A stretch of DNA of 64,000 nt. Source: Charina bottae. Its lineage: Eukaryota; Chordata; Lepidosauria; Squamata; Charinaidae. The notes below the pieces were generated by a model. The model was not told the DNA's origin and searched no databases. It worked only from the letters and a program-made list of their open reading frames with translations. Each line of letters opens with the position of its first letter. Positions within the stretch are counted from its first letter, which is position 1. The stretch lies in the NCBI GenBank assembly GCA_023362775.1, contig JALMGJ010000002.1:58863914-58927913 (forward strand), read 5' to 3'. Of the stretch, positions 53,212 through 64,000 are shown piece by piece. Position numbers and translations under genes: made by a program.

Positions 53212-54369
53212 AGTGAGCTAATGGATAGACCAGTCTGCCCTAAACCCATCAACTATCAAGGGCTTGTGTTAACCTGTGGATGAATCTGCCCACCTAAAAA
53301 CCGCATCGCTCCAAGGAGAACGTGAGGTGCTCTTTCAAGTGGCGTGACAGAGACAAGCAGCTGTAGCTTCTTCACTTTTATATTCTCAGATCACTTGCTT
53401 ACATCTCATCTTGGCCTGCCCTTCTGCTTAGGAAAGACCCACTTTTGGGGGTCCAATACAGTTGCATGAGCTGCAACCTCCTTACACTGATTCTATTAAA
53501 TATTCAAAGTCATTCATTCAAATGAAAGACTATTTTGCCACTTCCTGAAATATCTCTCCTGCCCAAAGCAGCCAAACAGAATACTGGTGATACCATTTCT
53601 ATATGATAAAATCCTGCTATTTTGTCAGAGCATGTTAAATTTATGCAGTTAGTATAAAATGAGTCTATAATCCAAGAATTCTGTGTAACACACAAGGGGC
53701 GATCAAAAGTGAGGAACTCAGGCAGCTTGAAGAATTCAATATTAGCATGTTTCTGTACAAATTAGAGATGGGAATGTATTTATCCACTGAAATTTACAAG
53801 TCTTTGAATGCTGCATTACCATACTGATCTTTTAAAAATGTAAGATGTGTGGTTTGAAAGGAAAGAAAATAAACTTAGAAATCCCTATTTTGAGAGAAAA
53901 TATGTTTAAAAATGCAGAAATGGTACAGAAGAAACTTGAGTGAATAAATGCGTGTAAGAATTAAAGTATATAGGTCAGAAATTTAAATTGTCTATTGGTA
54001 AATGGAGCCAAGGAGATATAAACATCTGTATTATCAGCTCTATATCCTGAGCCAAAAAAATGTCCAAACTATTCCATCAACACAAACTACCCCAGATAGA
54101 TTATCATGGCTGATAATTTACTCAATGGAGTGAAAATTAGTTACATTAAGCCAAAAGACAGAAGTCAATAATTAGTCTACAGGAAAATAAGAAGTGAACA
54201 GAAGGACAGGCACTGCTGGACAATCAGCCCGTTTACATAATATACATGAAATTTCAAATCAGAAATTTCTGCATTTCATCTAGATATCTACAAGCACTTC
54301 TTAAGCTTCATGGGTCCAGTTACAGCATTATAATGTTTTACAGTAAGATCCATTTTAGGCCATCAAAAG
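53212..54369. other. No recognisable feature
   Basis: AT-rich sequence with short frames and no recognised repeat. The left limit of the Penelope relic may lie inside this stretch. Confidence 0.45.
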
Positions 54370-55045
54370 TGCCTGATCACTCAACCCACTACAGCACAAC
54401 CAAACCAAGCTGTGAAAATTATAACACTACCATACATCAAAAAAATCTCAGAAACTAGCAACAGACTATTACAACCACATGGCATCACTGTAGCACACAA
54501 ACCAACTAAAGCCCTCCAAAACACCTTAAGTAAACCAAAAGAACCAGTAGCCTAAGAAGAAAAAACAGGATTCATTTACAACATACAGTGTAAGGACTGT
54601 AACAGCCACTAATATAAGACAGACAGGCAGAAGACTAGCAGAGCGCATCCATGAACACCAACTAGCAGTCAGAAGACACAATGAAAACTCCTTAATCTCA
54701 CAGCACATGGTCAGACACAACCCTAGTTTCAACTGGGAAACTGAGCATCCTAGACCAAGCCAAATCCAAAAACGCTAATGAATTCCTGGAAGCTTGGCAT
54801 TCAGACAAATCAGCCATCAATAGACACATAGTTACACACCACTCAAAATAGACAATAAACAAAAAAAGCTAAGAAGTTAACAAAAAGATCAGAAAAACAT
54901 CCTCTCCAGCAGCCGACACCAAATAAGCAGGGATTAACACCAGACAAACAATCAAGCAGAAAACAATATCCTAATCAAGGAACTACCAAGGAGAAAACCA
55001 CACCCCCACCAACACGGGCAGGGCAAGCTACTGTATAAAAATTTT
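54370..55045 (+). pseudogene. Penelope-like element relic (end of RT, GIY-YIG, tail)
   Basis: Shifting frames give LPYIKKISETSNRLLQPHGI (end of the reverse transcriptase, 54430-54490). An IQCKDCNSH-like and [23 protein letters not shown] region follows (54585-54680), then an [13 protein letters not shown] block (54780-54815). The tail near 55000-55040 contains CACCAACACGGGCAGGGCAAGC as at 20.5 kb. Many frame changes and stops make this older than the 18.1-kb fragment. Confidence 0.82.
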
Positions 55046-56475
55046 TTACTGTATAAAATATTTCTTCATTGTTATTATTTCTACAGTGACATTGTAGAAA
55101 GAAGAGCTGCAGTATTTTGGGTGACTGCATGGAACAGGAGCCACCAGCATATATTACTTACTGTATGTCTATTCAAACCTGAATAGAAATGCATACAGAC
55201 CATATTAAACCATGTAAAAATATACCAACTGTGAATGGTGCTGATAAAAAGATTAGGTGATTTTTCCTCCCACAGATTCTGCAGCATCCTAATGGAAGCA
55301 GAGTCTGATTATTTTTGACACGTGCTAATGGTGCTTGTCACATTCCCTTTTTTCTGGGGTGATATGCATAATTTTTATGACATGCATCACATTGTGTGTA
55401 TATTTTATAAGTATGGACCATGTGTTGAAAACACACAAGATGCTCATGGAATATATGATACTGAGTGCATAAATCATTCTTTTGAAAACCTTATAGCAAC
55501 CATTAAAAAAGTCAAGATTTTATTTAGGAATTGACTACCAGGTCAAAAAGAAAAAAAAAAGATTGTTACCTAGATGGATTCTTTCCCTTATTGTTGATAG
55601 ATTATGTGCCATCAACATGGTGTTGATCCTTAGCATCCATATAGATAGATGTTTCTCTAGGACACACTGTCTCCAAACTGGGCCTTCAGATCTTCCAACA
55701 GTGTACCCATTGCTGCTATAACTGAGCCCATCCAAGTTGCAGCTGGTCATCCTATTCTTTTTCCTTGCACTTTTCCCAGAACTATGGACTTCTCCAGAGC
55801 GGTTTATCTTTGCACAATGTGACCAAAAGATGATCATTTGAGCCTGGTCAATTGTGCCTCAAGTGAGAAGGCTTAAAAATGCTGGGGGGCAGATGTGGTA
55901 ATTGTTGATTCATGTGGTCTGGCAAACAATAGGGTCAGAATCCCTTAGGAAAAGAAAGCAACATCAGTGACACCTTTCAATCTGGCCTTGAAAAAAATTG
56001 CTGCTAGGTGTTACGGGTACAACCATTCCACCACTTGTAGTGCATGGTTGTTATCTGTCTTACTCTGGGAGGAGTGTGAGAAGAAGAATAGATTCAAAGA
56101 AAATTTGGTCTTCCCTGTTCTGCCATCACCTTATAAAGGGCACTTCCTTTCCCTTACTTGGCATGCTGGAAGAAAAAAGGCCCAGAAAATTGAAGAAGGC
56201 CCTGGAGTAGAACAATTCAGAAAGCCCCATACTGCAGAGGCCAGATGCTAGCAAGGTGAAGAATTCAGCAGGAGAGTCCTGAGTGAAGTCACAGCTATCA
56301 ACTGCCAGGATATCTAATCCTGGACAGCAGCTACAGCTTTCAAAAAGCCTCTACTTAGTACCCAATCTCCTGAGGTCATGCAAATGACTACAGGGTAAAA
56401 CAGGTGTGAAAGGACTGGGGGAAGTTGAAAGGCTCAAGAGTTGTTGTCCAGATAGGTTACAAGGGAAAATTCATT
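55046..56475. other. No recognisable feature
   Basis: Sequence with frames up to about 100 codons but no recognised domain or repeat. Confidence 0.45.
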
Positions 56476-56525
56476 GGGATGGGATGGGATGGGATGGGAT
56501 GGGATGGGATGGGATGGGATGGGAT
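56476..56525 (+). repeat. (GGGAT)10 microsatellite
   Basis: Ten perfect GGGAT units. Confidence 0.97.
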
Positions 56526-57077
56526 GACAGGGTAGATACGGTAAAAAAAAAGAATATTAAAATACACTCTAATGAGATTACAGAACCATTCTGTACATGG
56601 AGAGAATGTACAGGGGAGAGAATGTTACACTATAAGTAAAGTAGAATAGAATTGGATAGTGAGTAGAATAGAGCAACCTAAAATAAAAGTAAGATTAATT
56701 CCTGGGAATAAGAAAAGCAAACCATACTCAGAGTACTTTAGAGAAATATTTATTTTAAAGCTTATTATGTTAATAAACTTCTTTTTGAATAGAATTGTTC
56801 AGTCTTCTTGTCTGGTTCCCAAAAATCCTGAAACAAACTGCTGTGAGGATATACAGACATTTTTACATTCCAGTTCCATCTCAGCACTTCGAGATGTTAC
56901 TAGTATTTCTAGGAATCAAAATAGATTGATATGACTACTATATGCAAACAATAGACTTCTCAGCAAAAAAAAAAAGTTGCATGGCTCTTGAAAGGTTGTG
57001 CAACAGACCCTCAGAACTCCAGCTCAGTTGAGAAGAGAGGTTTTTCATGACTCTAACCTTTTATTTCATTTTACCTA
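56526..57077. other. No recognisable feature
   Basis: AT-rich sequence with one frame of 91 codons (56659-56934) that shows no domain. Confidence 0.45.
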
Positions 57078-57079
57078 TA

Positions 57080-58682
57080 CAGTGGGGCAAAAAAGTATTT
57101 AGTCAGCCACCAATTGTGCAAGTTCTCCTACTTAAAAAGATGAGAGAGGCCTGTAATTGACATCATAGGTAGACCTCAACTATGAGAGACAAAATGAGAA
57201 AACAAATCCAGACAATCACATTGCCTGATTCGGAAAGAATTTATTTGCAAATTATGGTGGAAAATAAGTATCTGGCCACCTACAAACAAGCAAGATTTCT
57301 GGCTCTCACAGACCTGTAACTTCTTCTTTAAGAGGCTCCTCTGTCCTCCACTCATTACCTGTAGTAATGGCACCTGTTTGAACTTGTTATCAGTATAAAA
57401 GACACCTGTCCACAACCTCAAACAGTCACACTCCAAACTCCACTATGGTGAAGACCAAAGAGCTGTCGAAGGACACCAGAAACAAAATTGTAGACCTGCA
57501 CCAGGCTGGGAAGACTGAATCTGCAATAGGCAAGCAGCTTGGTGTGAAGAAATCAACTGTGGGAGCAATAATTAGAAAATGGAAGACATACAAGACCACT
57601 GATAATCTCCCTCGATCTGGGGCTCCACGCAAGATCTCACCCCGTGGGGTCAAAATGATCACAAGAACGGTGAGCAAAAATCCCAGAACCACACGGGGGG
57701 ACCTAGTGAATGACCTGCAGAGAGCTGGGGCCAACGTAACAAAGGCTACCATCAGTAACACACTACGCCGCCAGGGACTCAGATCCTGCAGTGCCAGACG
57801 TGTCCCCCTGCTTAAGCCAGTACATGTCCGGGCCCGTCTGAAGTTTGCTAGAGAGCATTTGGATGATCCAGAAGAGGATTGGGAGAATGTCATATGGTCA
57901 GATGAAACCAAAGTAGAACTGTTTGGTAGAAACACAACTCGTCGTGTTTGGAGGAGAGAGAATGCTGAGTTGCATCCAAAGAACACCATACCTACTGTGA
58001 AGCATGGGGGTGGCAGCATCATGCTTTGGGGCTGTTTCTCTGCAAAGGGACCAGGACGACTGATCCGTGTACAGGAAAGAATGAATGGGGCCATGTATCG
58101 TGAGATTTTGAGTGCAAACCTCCTTCCATCAGCAAGGGCATTGAAGATGAAACGTGGCTGGGTCTTTCAGCATGACAATGATCCCAAACACACCACCCGG
58201 GCAATGAAGGAGTGGCTTCGTAAGAAGCATTTCAAGGTCCTGGAGTGGCCTAGCCAGTCTCCAGATCTCAACCCCATAGAAAACCTTTGGAGGGAGTTGA
58301 AAGTCCGTGTTGCCCAGCGACAGCCCCAAAACATCACTGCTCTAGAGGAGATCTGCATGGAAGAATGGGCCAACATACCAGCAACAGTGTGTGCCAACCC
58401 TGTGAAGACTTACAGAAAACGTTTGACCTCTGTCATTGCCAACAAAGGATATATAACAAAGTATTGAGATGAACTTTTGATATTGACCAAATACTTATTT
58501 TCCACCATAATTTGCAAATAAATTCTTTCCGAATCAGACAATGTGATTGTCTGGATTTGTTTTCTCATTTTGTCTCTCATAGTTGAGGTCTACCTATGAT
58601 GTCAATTACAGGCCTCTCTCATCTTTTTAAGTGGGAGAACTTGCACAATTGGTGGCTGACTAAATACTTTTTTGCCCCACTG
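57080..58682 (+). mobile_element. Complete Tc1-type DNA transposon
   Basis: 1,603 bp between TA target dinucleotides (57078-57079 and 58683-58684). The ends are 198-bp inverted repeats (57080-57277 and 58485-58682) starting CAGTGGGGCAAAAAAGTATT. By eye they differ at 4 positions, all transitions and no gaps. A full transposase lies between them. Structure and self-similarity indicate a very recent insertion. Confidence 0.97.
57445..58467 (+). CDS. Tc1-type transposase, intact
   Basis: A 340-residue transposase of usual Tc1 length that would bind the inverted ends and cut and paste the element into TA sites. The first about 110 residues form the paired-type DNA-binding region: a helix-turn-helix with [22 protein letters not shown], a hook-like GAPRK at 59-63, then a second helical part. 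The catalytic DD34E triad is Asp153 (WSDETK), Asp244 (HDNDPKHT) and Glu279 (NPIENLW). The Gly-rich [10 protein letters not shown] box is present. No stop or frameshift interrupts it. The ATG at 57445 begins the conserved MVKTKELS start. There is no intron or RBS-like element to consider. A 222-codon antisense frame is a shadow. Confidence 0.97.
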   Translation: MVKTKELSKDTRNKIVDLHQAGKTESAIGKQLGVKKSTVGAIIRKWKTYKTTDNLPRSGAPRKISPRGVKMITRTVSKNPRTTRGDLVNDLQRAGANVTKATISNTLRRQGLRSCSARRVPLLKPVHVRARLKFAREHLDDPEEDWENVIWSDETKVELFGRNTTRRVWRRENAELHPKNTIPTVKHGGGSIMLWGCFSAKGPGRLIRVQERMNGAMYREILSANLLPSARALKMKRGWVFQHDNDPKHTTRAMKEWLRKKHFKVLEWPSQSPDLNPIENLWRELKVRVAQRQPQNITALEEICMEEWANIPATVCANPVKTYRKRLTSVIANKGYITKY

Positions 58683-58684
58683 TA

Positions 58685-59279
58685 ATCCATACCTAGAACT
58701 TTCTGTAACCAAAACACTTAAACAAGCTGAATACTAGACAAATAAACTGAGTTAACGTATTCCCAGGCCTTTATTTTCTCTATGTTTGCTACTATAATTC
58801 CACCAAGCTTCCTGCATAACACACGGGAGAGTGACACTTAATAATTGAGAAATGCTTTTCAGTTCCCTACTTGCTCAAAAAGATCTGATTGTCAGTGCTT
58901 GTGACAATGTAATTGCCTAGTCAATGATAATTTATTGAAATGAAATCGTAGTGCAATCTTCTTTTACCCAATATCCTTCAGACATACTGAGATCTGTGCT
59001 CAGCATTCTCAGCTTGTGGGCTTCCAGTAGATTTCAAGGTATCTGGGAACAGAATGTTGGTTAAGGTATGCCATTACCCTGACCCAACAGCACTATTCTG
59101 TTTAGTGAATCTGTTAAAGAGGATTTATACTAAGGAGGGGATGGAGACAACCCCCACAGAAAGTACAGATGTTATAGAAAAATCTGGTGAACTTATTGGG
59201 AACCCATCATAATATAGTATGAGCGTCAATGGAACAAACATCAAGTACTTTTTAAGGTCTAATGCTAGAAGCATGTAAA
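58685..59279. other. No recognisable feature
   Basis: Unremarkable AT-rich spacer between the Tc1 element and the CR1 tail. Confidence 0.5.
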
Positions 59280-59459
59280 TTTATTTATTTATTTATCTAA
59301 TTTTTATCACCGTCCATCTCCCCCAAGGGGGACTCTGGGCGGTTTACAAAAGAGTCAACAGTTAAAATACATAAAATACAACATAATATAATACAATGCC
59401 ATAGAAATAAAATAAATTAAGTTTAAAATCCAAGGGGCGATCATCTTTAAAAGAGGGCT

Positions 59460-60149
59460 CTATGCGATCAGGCATCCCCCAGAGGAGCTGCTCCCCTTCC
59501 CGTCCCAGGCGAGGTGGCAGAACCAGGACTTTAAGTGCTTCCTGAAGGCCGGGAGCAAGGGGGCCTGCCTCACCTCCAGGGGTAGAATGTTCCAGAGTGC
59601 GGGCACCACTGCAGAGAAGGCCCACCTCCTGGACCCCACCAAGTGAAATTCCTTTACCGACGGGGTCTGCAGCATACCCTCTCTGCATAACTGAGTGGGA
59701 TGGTTCGATGTTATGGGGATGAGACGGTCCCTCAGGTAACCTGGTCCCATGCCATGTAGGGCTTTAAAGGTGATAACCAACACATTGAATTGGACCTGGA
59801 AGCATGCTGGCATCCAGTGCAGCTGGCACAGCAGAGGTGTCACATGCGCCGATCTTGGGTCGCCAATAACTGCACGTGCAGCTGCATTCTGGACCAGCTG
59901 GAGCTTCCGGATACTCTTCAAGGGTAGCCCCATGTAGAGCACATTGCTATATGGGAGATGACCAGGGCATGAGTGACTGTACGGAGGGCATCCTGATCCA
60001 GGAAAGGGCATACCTGGCGCACAACATGGACTTGCGCAAAGGCCCTTCTGGCCACGGCTGCCCTAAGCCATGAGTCCAGAAGGACCCCCAGATTCCGCAC
60101 TGGGTCTGAATGGGGTAGTGCAACCCCATCCAGAACTAGAGATGACAAC
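59460..60149 (-). pseudogene. CR1 ORF2, C-terminal part
   Basis: Blocks YSNVLYMGLPLKSIRKLQLVQNA, LHWMPACFQVQFNVLVITFKALHG, GPGYLRDRLIP and AFSAVVPALWNILPLEV occur in order (frame 59460-60011), with the preceding VARRAFAQVHVVRQVCPFLD in a shifted frame near 59990-60060. It belongs to the same polymerase as the frame at 60535-61557. Confidence 0.88.
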
Positions 60150-60398
60150 TGTCAGGGAGATAACTGGTGAAGAAGGAGGGGGCTCCCTCCAGGGGGATAA
60201 ACACATGTGCAGTACTGAATCACTTTGCTTTCATCATAAGAGGCTGAGGGTGGCACCGCCCTGAATTCTTGGGCCCTTTCTCTGAGCATTATTAGTTCAT
60301 TTTAGTTTAGCAGGATTCTGTCTAGCAGAGTAGAACAATAAAACACAAGAGCCTGTACACCAAGTCTCAGCGTGTTTCCTTCACTAGAAGTCAGGACA
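60150..60398 (+). mobile_element. Solo LTR inside CR1
   Basis: 249 bp beginning TGTCAGGGAG and ending AGTCAGGACA, with AATAAA at 60337-60342. The CR1 sequence continues across it. Flanking ACAAC (60145-60149) and TCAAC (60399-60403) agree at 4 of 5. Strand is set by the polyadenylation signal. The parent family is unknown; a solo LTR arises by recombination between the two LTRs of a former full element. Confidence 0.72.
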
Positions 60399-60534
60399 TC
60401 AACTTCCCGGATCTAGAGGAGCCATCAACCCACAGCCACTCCATCTTACCAGGGTTCAGTCTAAGCCTGTTGTTCCCCATCCAGACCCCTACAGCCCCCA
60501 GGCACTGAGAAAGGGCAGCCACAGCATCACTTAC

Positions 60535-61557
60535 CTAACCCGGTATGGAGATATATAATTGAGTATCATCGGCATATTGATGATACCTCATCCCGTGGTG
60601 GCAGATGATCTCACCCAGTGGTTTCATGTAGATATTAAATAGGAGAGGGGAGAGAACCAAACCCTGTGGCACCTCACAGAAGAGGGGGCGAGGGTCAGAT
60701 CTCTCATCTCCTATTACCACCAATTGGGACTGGCCCTGGAGGAAGGAGGTGAACCAGCACAGAACTACGCCTCCCACCCCCAACTCCCTGAGCTGCCCCA
60801 AATGGATACCATGGTTGATGGTATTGAAAGCCGCTGAGAGGTCAAGAAGAGCCAGGATGGATGCACTCCCTCCATCCCGCTCCCACCAGAAATCATCCGT
60901 AAGCGTGACTAATGTAGTTTCCACCCCATATTCTGGCCTGAAACCTGACTGAAAGGGGTCTAGATAATCCGCTTCATCCAGAATCCTCTGGAGTTGTAAC
61001 GCCACCACTTTCTCAACCACCTTCCACAAAAAGGGGAGGTGGGAGACTGGACGAAAATTATCCACTATGATAGGGTCCAGCAATGGTTTCTTGAGGAGGG
61101 GGTGCACCAGCGCCTCCTTAAAAGCAGCCGGGAACACCCCCTCTCCCAAGGATGTATTAACCATCACCTGGACCCAACCACATGTCACCTCCCGGGCTGC
61201 CTTCACCAGCCAAGAAGGGCATGGATCAAGATGACATGTGGTGGCCTTTACAATCCGGAGGATCCTGTCCACTTCCTTAGGTCCAACAGGATCGAACTGT
61301 TCCCAGATAACAGGGTAAGAACATTCCCTTGGCATCTCCCCAGACTGTGCTTCATGCTTGGAGTCCAACTTGGAATGAATCTGAGCGATTTTATCCTGCA
61401 GATACTCAGAAAACTCCTCTGCATGGCCCTGTAGGTGGGTCAGTGACTCCACCTTACCTAAGAGAGATCGAGTAATCTTAAACAGGGTCGTTGGATGGCA
61501 TTCTGTGGATGCAATAAGAGCGGAGAAATATTGACGTTTTGCCACTCTTACCGCCAC
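60535..61557 (-). pseudogene. CR1 ORF2, reverse transcriptase core
   Basis: A 340-codon stop-free frame with the CR1 polymerase core. The blocks in order are DNFRPVSHLPFLWKVVEKVV, FQSGFRPEYGVETTLV, motif A LDLSAAFNTINH, EVPQGLVLSPLLFN, and the catalytic YADD in HQYADDTQLYIS. It ends at a single stop shortly after YADD, where related copies continue, and the C-terminal part lies beyond the solo LTR. N-terminally it continues to about 61639, where BovB interrupts. All visible catalytic residues are intact, but nonsense and insertions make it inactive. Confidence 0.9.
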
Positions 61558-61639
61558 AAGGTAGGCTTTAACTGCGGCTCTAGCTTGTGTTTGGCCAGAT
61601 TCGGTCTTTGTCTTTCTCCAGCGATGCTCTAGATGTCTC

Positions 61640-63735
61640 TTTTTGTTGTTGTTGTTCAGTCGTTTAGTCGTGTCCGACTCTTCGTGACCTCATGGACAAT
61701 AGCACGCCAGGCCTTCCTGTCCTCCACTTTCTCTCGGAGTTTACTCAAATTCATGTTCATTACATCGGTGATGCTATCTAACCATCTCATCCTCTGCCGT
61801 CCCCTTCTCCTTTTGCCTTCAGTCTTTCCCAGCATCAGGGTCTTTTCCAGTGAGTCCTCTCTTCGCATTAGGTGGCCAAAGTATTTGAGCTTCAGCTTCA
61901 GCATCTGTCCTTCCAATGAGCAGTCAGGGTTGATTTCCTTTAGGATTGACTGGTTTGACCTCCTTGCAGTCCAAGGGACTCTCAAGAGTCTTCTCCAGCA
62001 CCACAGCTCGAAAGCATCAATTCTTCGGCGCTCAGCCTTCCTTATGGTCCAACTCTCACAGCGATACATTACTATTGGAAAAACCATAGCTTTAACTATA
62101 CGGACCTTTGTCGGCAAGGTGATGTCTCTGCTTTTTAATATGCTGTCTAGGTTTGCCATAGCTTTCCTCCCAAGGAGCAAGCGTCTTTTAATTTCATGGC
62201 TGCAGTCACCGTCTGCGGTGATCTTGGAGCCCAAGAAAATAAAATCTGTCACTGCTTCCATTTCTTCCCCTTCTATTTGCCAGGAAGTGATGGGACCAGA
62301 TGCCATGATCTGGGTTTTTTTAATGTTGAGTTTCAAGCCAGCTTTTGCACTCTCCTCTTTCACCCTCATCAAGAGGCTCTTTAGTTCCTCTTCACTTTCT
62401 GCCATTAGGGGGGTATCGTCTGCATATCTGAGGTTGTTGATATTTCTCCAATCTTAACTCCGGCTTGTGATTCATCCAGCCCGGACTTTCTCATGATGTA
62501 CTCTGCATATAAGTTAAATAAGCAGGGTGATAATATACAGCCTTGTTGTACTCCTTTCCCAACTTTGAACCAGTCGGTTGTTCCATGTCCGGTTCTAACT
62601 GCTGCTTCTTGACCCACATACAAGTTTCTCAGGAGACAGGTAAGGTGGTTTGGTACTCCCATCTCTTTAAGACTTTGCCACAGTTTGTTGTGATCCACAC
62701 AATCAAAGGCTTTAGCGTAGTCAATGAAGCAGAAGTAGATGTTTTTCTGGAACTCTCTTACTTTTTCCATGATCCAGCGAATGTTGGCAATCTGATCTCT
62801 AGTTCCTCTGCCTCTTCGAAACCCAGCTTGCACTTCTGGTAGTTCTCGGTTCACATACTGCTGAAGCCTAGCTTGTAGGATTTTGAGCATAACCTTACTA
62901 GCATGTGAAATGAGCGCAATTGTACGGTAGTTTGAGCATTCTTTGGCATTGCCTTTCTTTGGAATTGGAACGTAAACCGACCTTTTCCAATCCTGTGGCC
63001 ACTGTTGAGTTTTCCAAATTTGTTGGCATATTGAGTGCAGCACTTTAACAGCATCATCTTTTAGGATTTTAAATAGCTCAGCTGGGATACTGTCTTCTCC
63101 TCTAGCTTTGTTGTTAGTAATGCTTCCTAAGGCCCACTTGACTTCACTCTCTAGGATGTCCGGCTCAAGGTCAGTGACCACACCATCGTATTTATCAGGG
63201 ATATTAAGATCTTTCTTGTATAGTTCTTCTGTGTATTCTTGCCACCTCTTCTTAATCTCTTCTGCTTCTGTTAGGTCCCTGCCTTTTTTGTCCTTTATCA
63301 TGCCCATCTTTGCACAAAACGTTCCCTTGATATCTCTGATTTTCTTGAAGAGATCTCTAGTCTTCCCCATTCTATTGTTGTCCTCGATTTCTTTGCATTG
63401 TTCATTTAAGAAGGCCTTCTTATCTCTCCTTGCTATTCTCTGGAATTCTGCATTCAGTTGTTTATATCTTTCCCTTTCTCCCTTGCCTTTTGCTTCCCTT
63501 CTTTCCTCAGCTATTTGTAAAGCCTCATCAGTCAGCCACTTTGCTTTCTTGCATTTCTTTTTCTTTGGGATGGTTTTAGTTGCTGCCTCCTGTACAATGT
63601 TACGAACCTCCATCCATAGTTCTTCAGGCACTCTGTCTACCAGATCTAATCCTTTAAATCTATTCCTCACCACTGTATATTCATAAGGGATATGATTTAG
63701 GTCATACCTGAGTGGTCTAGTGGTTTTCTCTACGT
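61640..63735 (-). mobile_element. BovB LINE, 5'-truncated, nested in CR1
   Basis: Minus-strand BovB from about the end of the endonuclease (TTRPLRYDLNHIPYEYT) to the RTE-type tail GTCGTTTAGTCGTG / GACTGAACAACAACAACAAA at 61640-61680. The CR1 reading resumes on both sides (LKR to the right, RHLEHRWRKTKTES to the left). A target duplication could not be fixed beyond a possible short AAGAG. Its subfamily resembles the copy at the left window edge (shared WLDSITDVMNMNLSKLRE) more than the one at 12.6 kb. Confidence 0.93.
61656..63735 (-). pseudogene. BovB reverse transcriptase, one frameshift before YADD
   Basis: The frame down to 62405 carries the linker (FKGLDLVDRVPEELW, KWLTDEALQIAEERREAKG) and the polymerase fingers and palm with FIDYAKAFDCVDH and GVQQGCILSPCLF. 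Near 62445 a one-base change shifts the frame. RYADDTP is then read in the frame of the second part (to 61656), which ends YFGHLMRREDS and TKSRTRLND. YADD itself is intact, unlike the 12.6-kb copy. With the endonuclease missing and the frame broken it is inactive. The first about 68 codons of the apparent frame at 63940 belong to CR1. Confidence 0.9.
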
Positions 63736-64000
63736 TCTTAACCCTCTTCAAAACCCTTAATCCCTCCATGAACCACGGGGAGTTTTGGGTCAAATGGGGC
63801 AAGAGAGGCCACATAGGCGCGATCTTGTCCAAGGCCCCGGCCGCCTCCATATTCCAGGCTGTGGCCAGGACCTCCACTGGACCGTGCAGTAGATCCTCAG
63901 GTATAACCCCCAGCTCCTTCTGAAACCCCATCAGGTCCATTAGTCACCGGGGGCAGACCAGTCAAATGGGTCTTGCCTCCCTGTGGAGTGGGGTAGCATA

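Larger units (their letters stand above)
59280..64000 (-). mobile_element. CR1 LINE, long copy with nested insertions
   Basis: A minus-strand CR1 that continues past the right edge. From right to left it has a linker region before the polymerase (about 63735-63940, GALDKIAPMWPLLP and NSPWFMEG), a BovB insert, the polymerase (60535-61557), a solo LTR, and the C-terminal part (59460-60150). The 3' end has the CCGCCCAGAGTCCCCCTTGG block and an ATAAATAAATAAAT tail. It is the most complete CR1 in the window. Confidence 0.93.

Noticed and set aside
57426..58094. 222-codon minus-strand frame
   Set aside because: Antisense shadow of the Tc1 transposase, which has the full set of catalytic residues.
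60145..60403. Considered as part of CR1 rather than an LTR
   Set aside because: CR1 coding blocks and untranslated order are interrupted here, and the segment has LTR-like ends and its own polyadenylation signal in the opposite sense.
1..64000. Search for host exons, operons or a prokaryotic defence system
   Set aside because: All domain-bearing frames belong to eukaryotic mobile elements. No conserved host domain, convincing exon chain or prokaryotic gene organisation was seen.

Overview
This window looks like intergenic or intronic DNA from a squamate reptile (lizard or snake). No host protein-coding gene, rRNA or functional tRNA could be supported. Nearly every sizeable reading frame belongs to a transposable element. 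The squamate call is an inference from the mix: many BovB/RTE LINE copies, CR1 LINEs with ATTT-type tails, Penelope-like elements, several tRNA-headed SINE families (one ending in a BovB-like tail), hAT-type MITEs and a Ty3/gypsy element.

Layout. 1-6 kb: a BovB 3' end, an RTE relic, a palindromic hAT MITE, a CR1 tail, SINEs, and a Penelope-tail palindrome flanked by a 13-bp duplication. 8.4-9 kb: two hAT MITEs. 10.5-15.9 kb: a non-LTR element with an intact reverse transcriptase frame, split just before its C-terminal zinc finger by a nearly full-length BovB. 18-23 kb: a SINE split by a Penelope GIY-YIG fragment, an L2-like tail, a CR1 fragment, a gypsy relic and a repeat of unknown family. 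25-38 kb: older RTE, SINE and LINE relics, including an RTE > SINE > Penelope-palindrome nest. 40-45.8 kb: a large TTTTA/TTTCA array beside a SINE, a SINE split by a fold-back MITE, BovB pieces, an old CR1 and another MITE. 46.3-52.9 kb: a hAT MITE carrying a minisatellite, invaded by a Ty3/gypsy element that was itself invaded by CR1. 57.1-58.7 kb: a complete, very young-looking Tc1 transposon. 59.3-64 kb: a minus-strand CR1 carrying a solo LTR and a BovB.

How they work together. BovB can supply reverse transcription to SINEs that share its tail. The hAT MITEs encode nothing and need a transposase from elsewhere. The gypsy element has gag and pol in -1 relation, with a slippery heptamer and a hairpin at the junction, but its gag is broken by CR1. 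The Tc1 copy appears self-sufficient. Target-site duplications give a firm relative order of insertion at several places.
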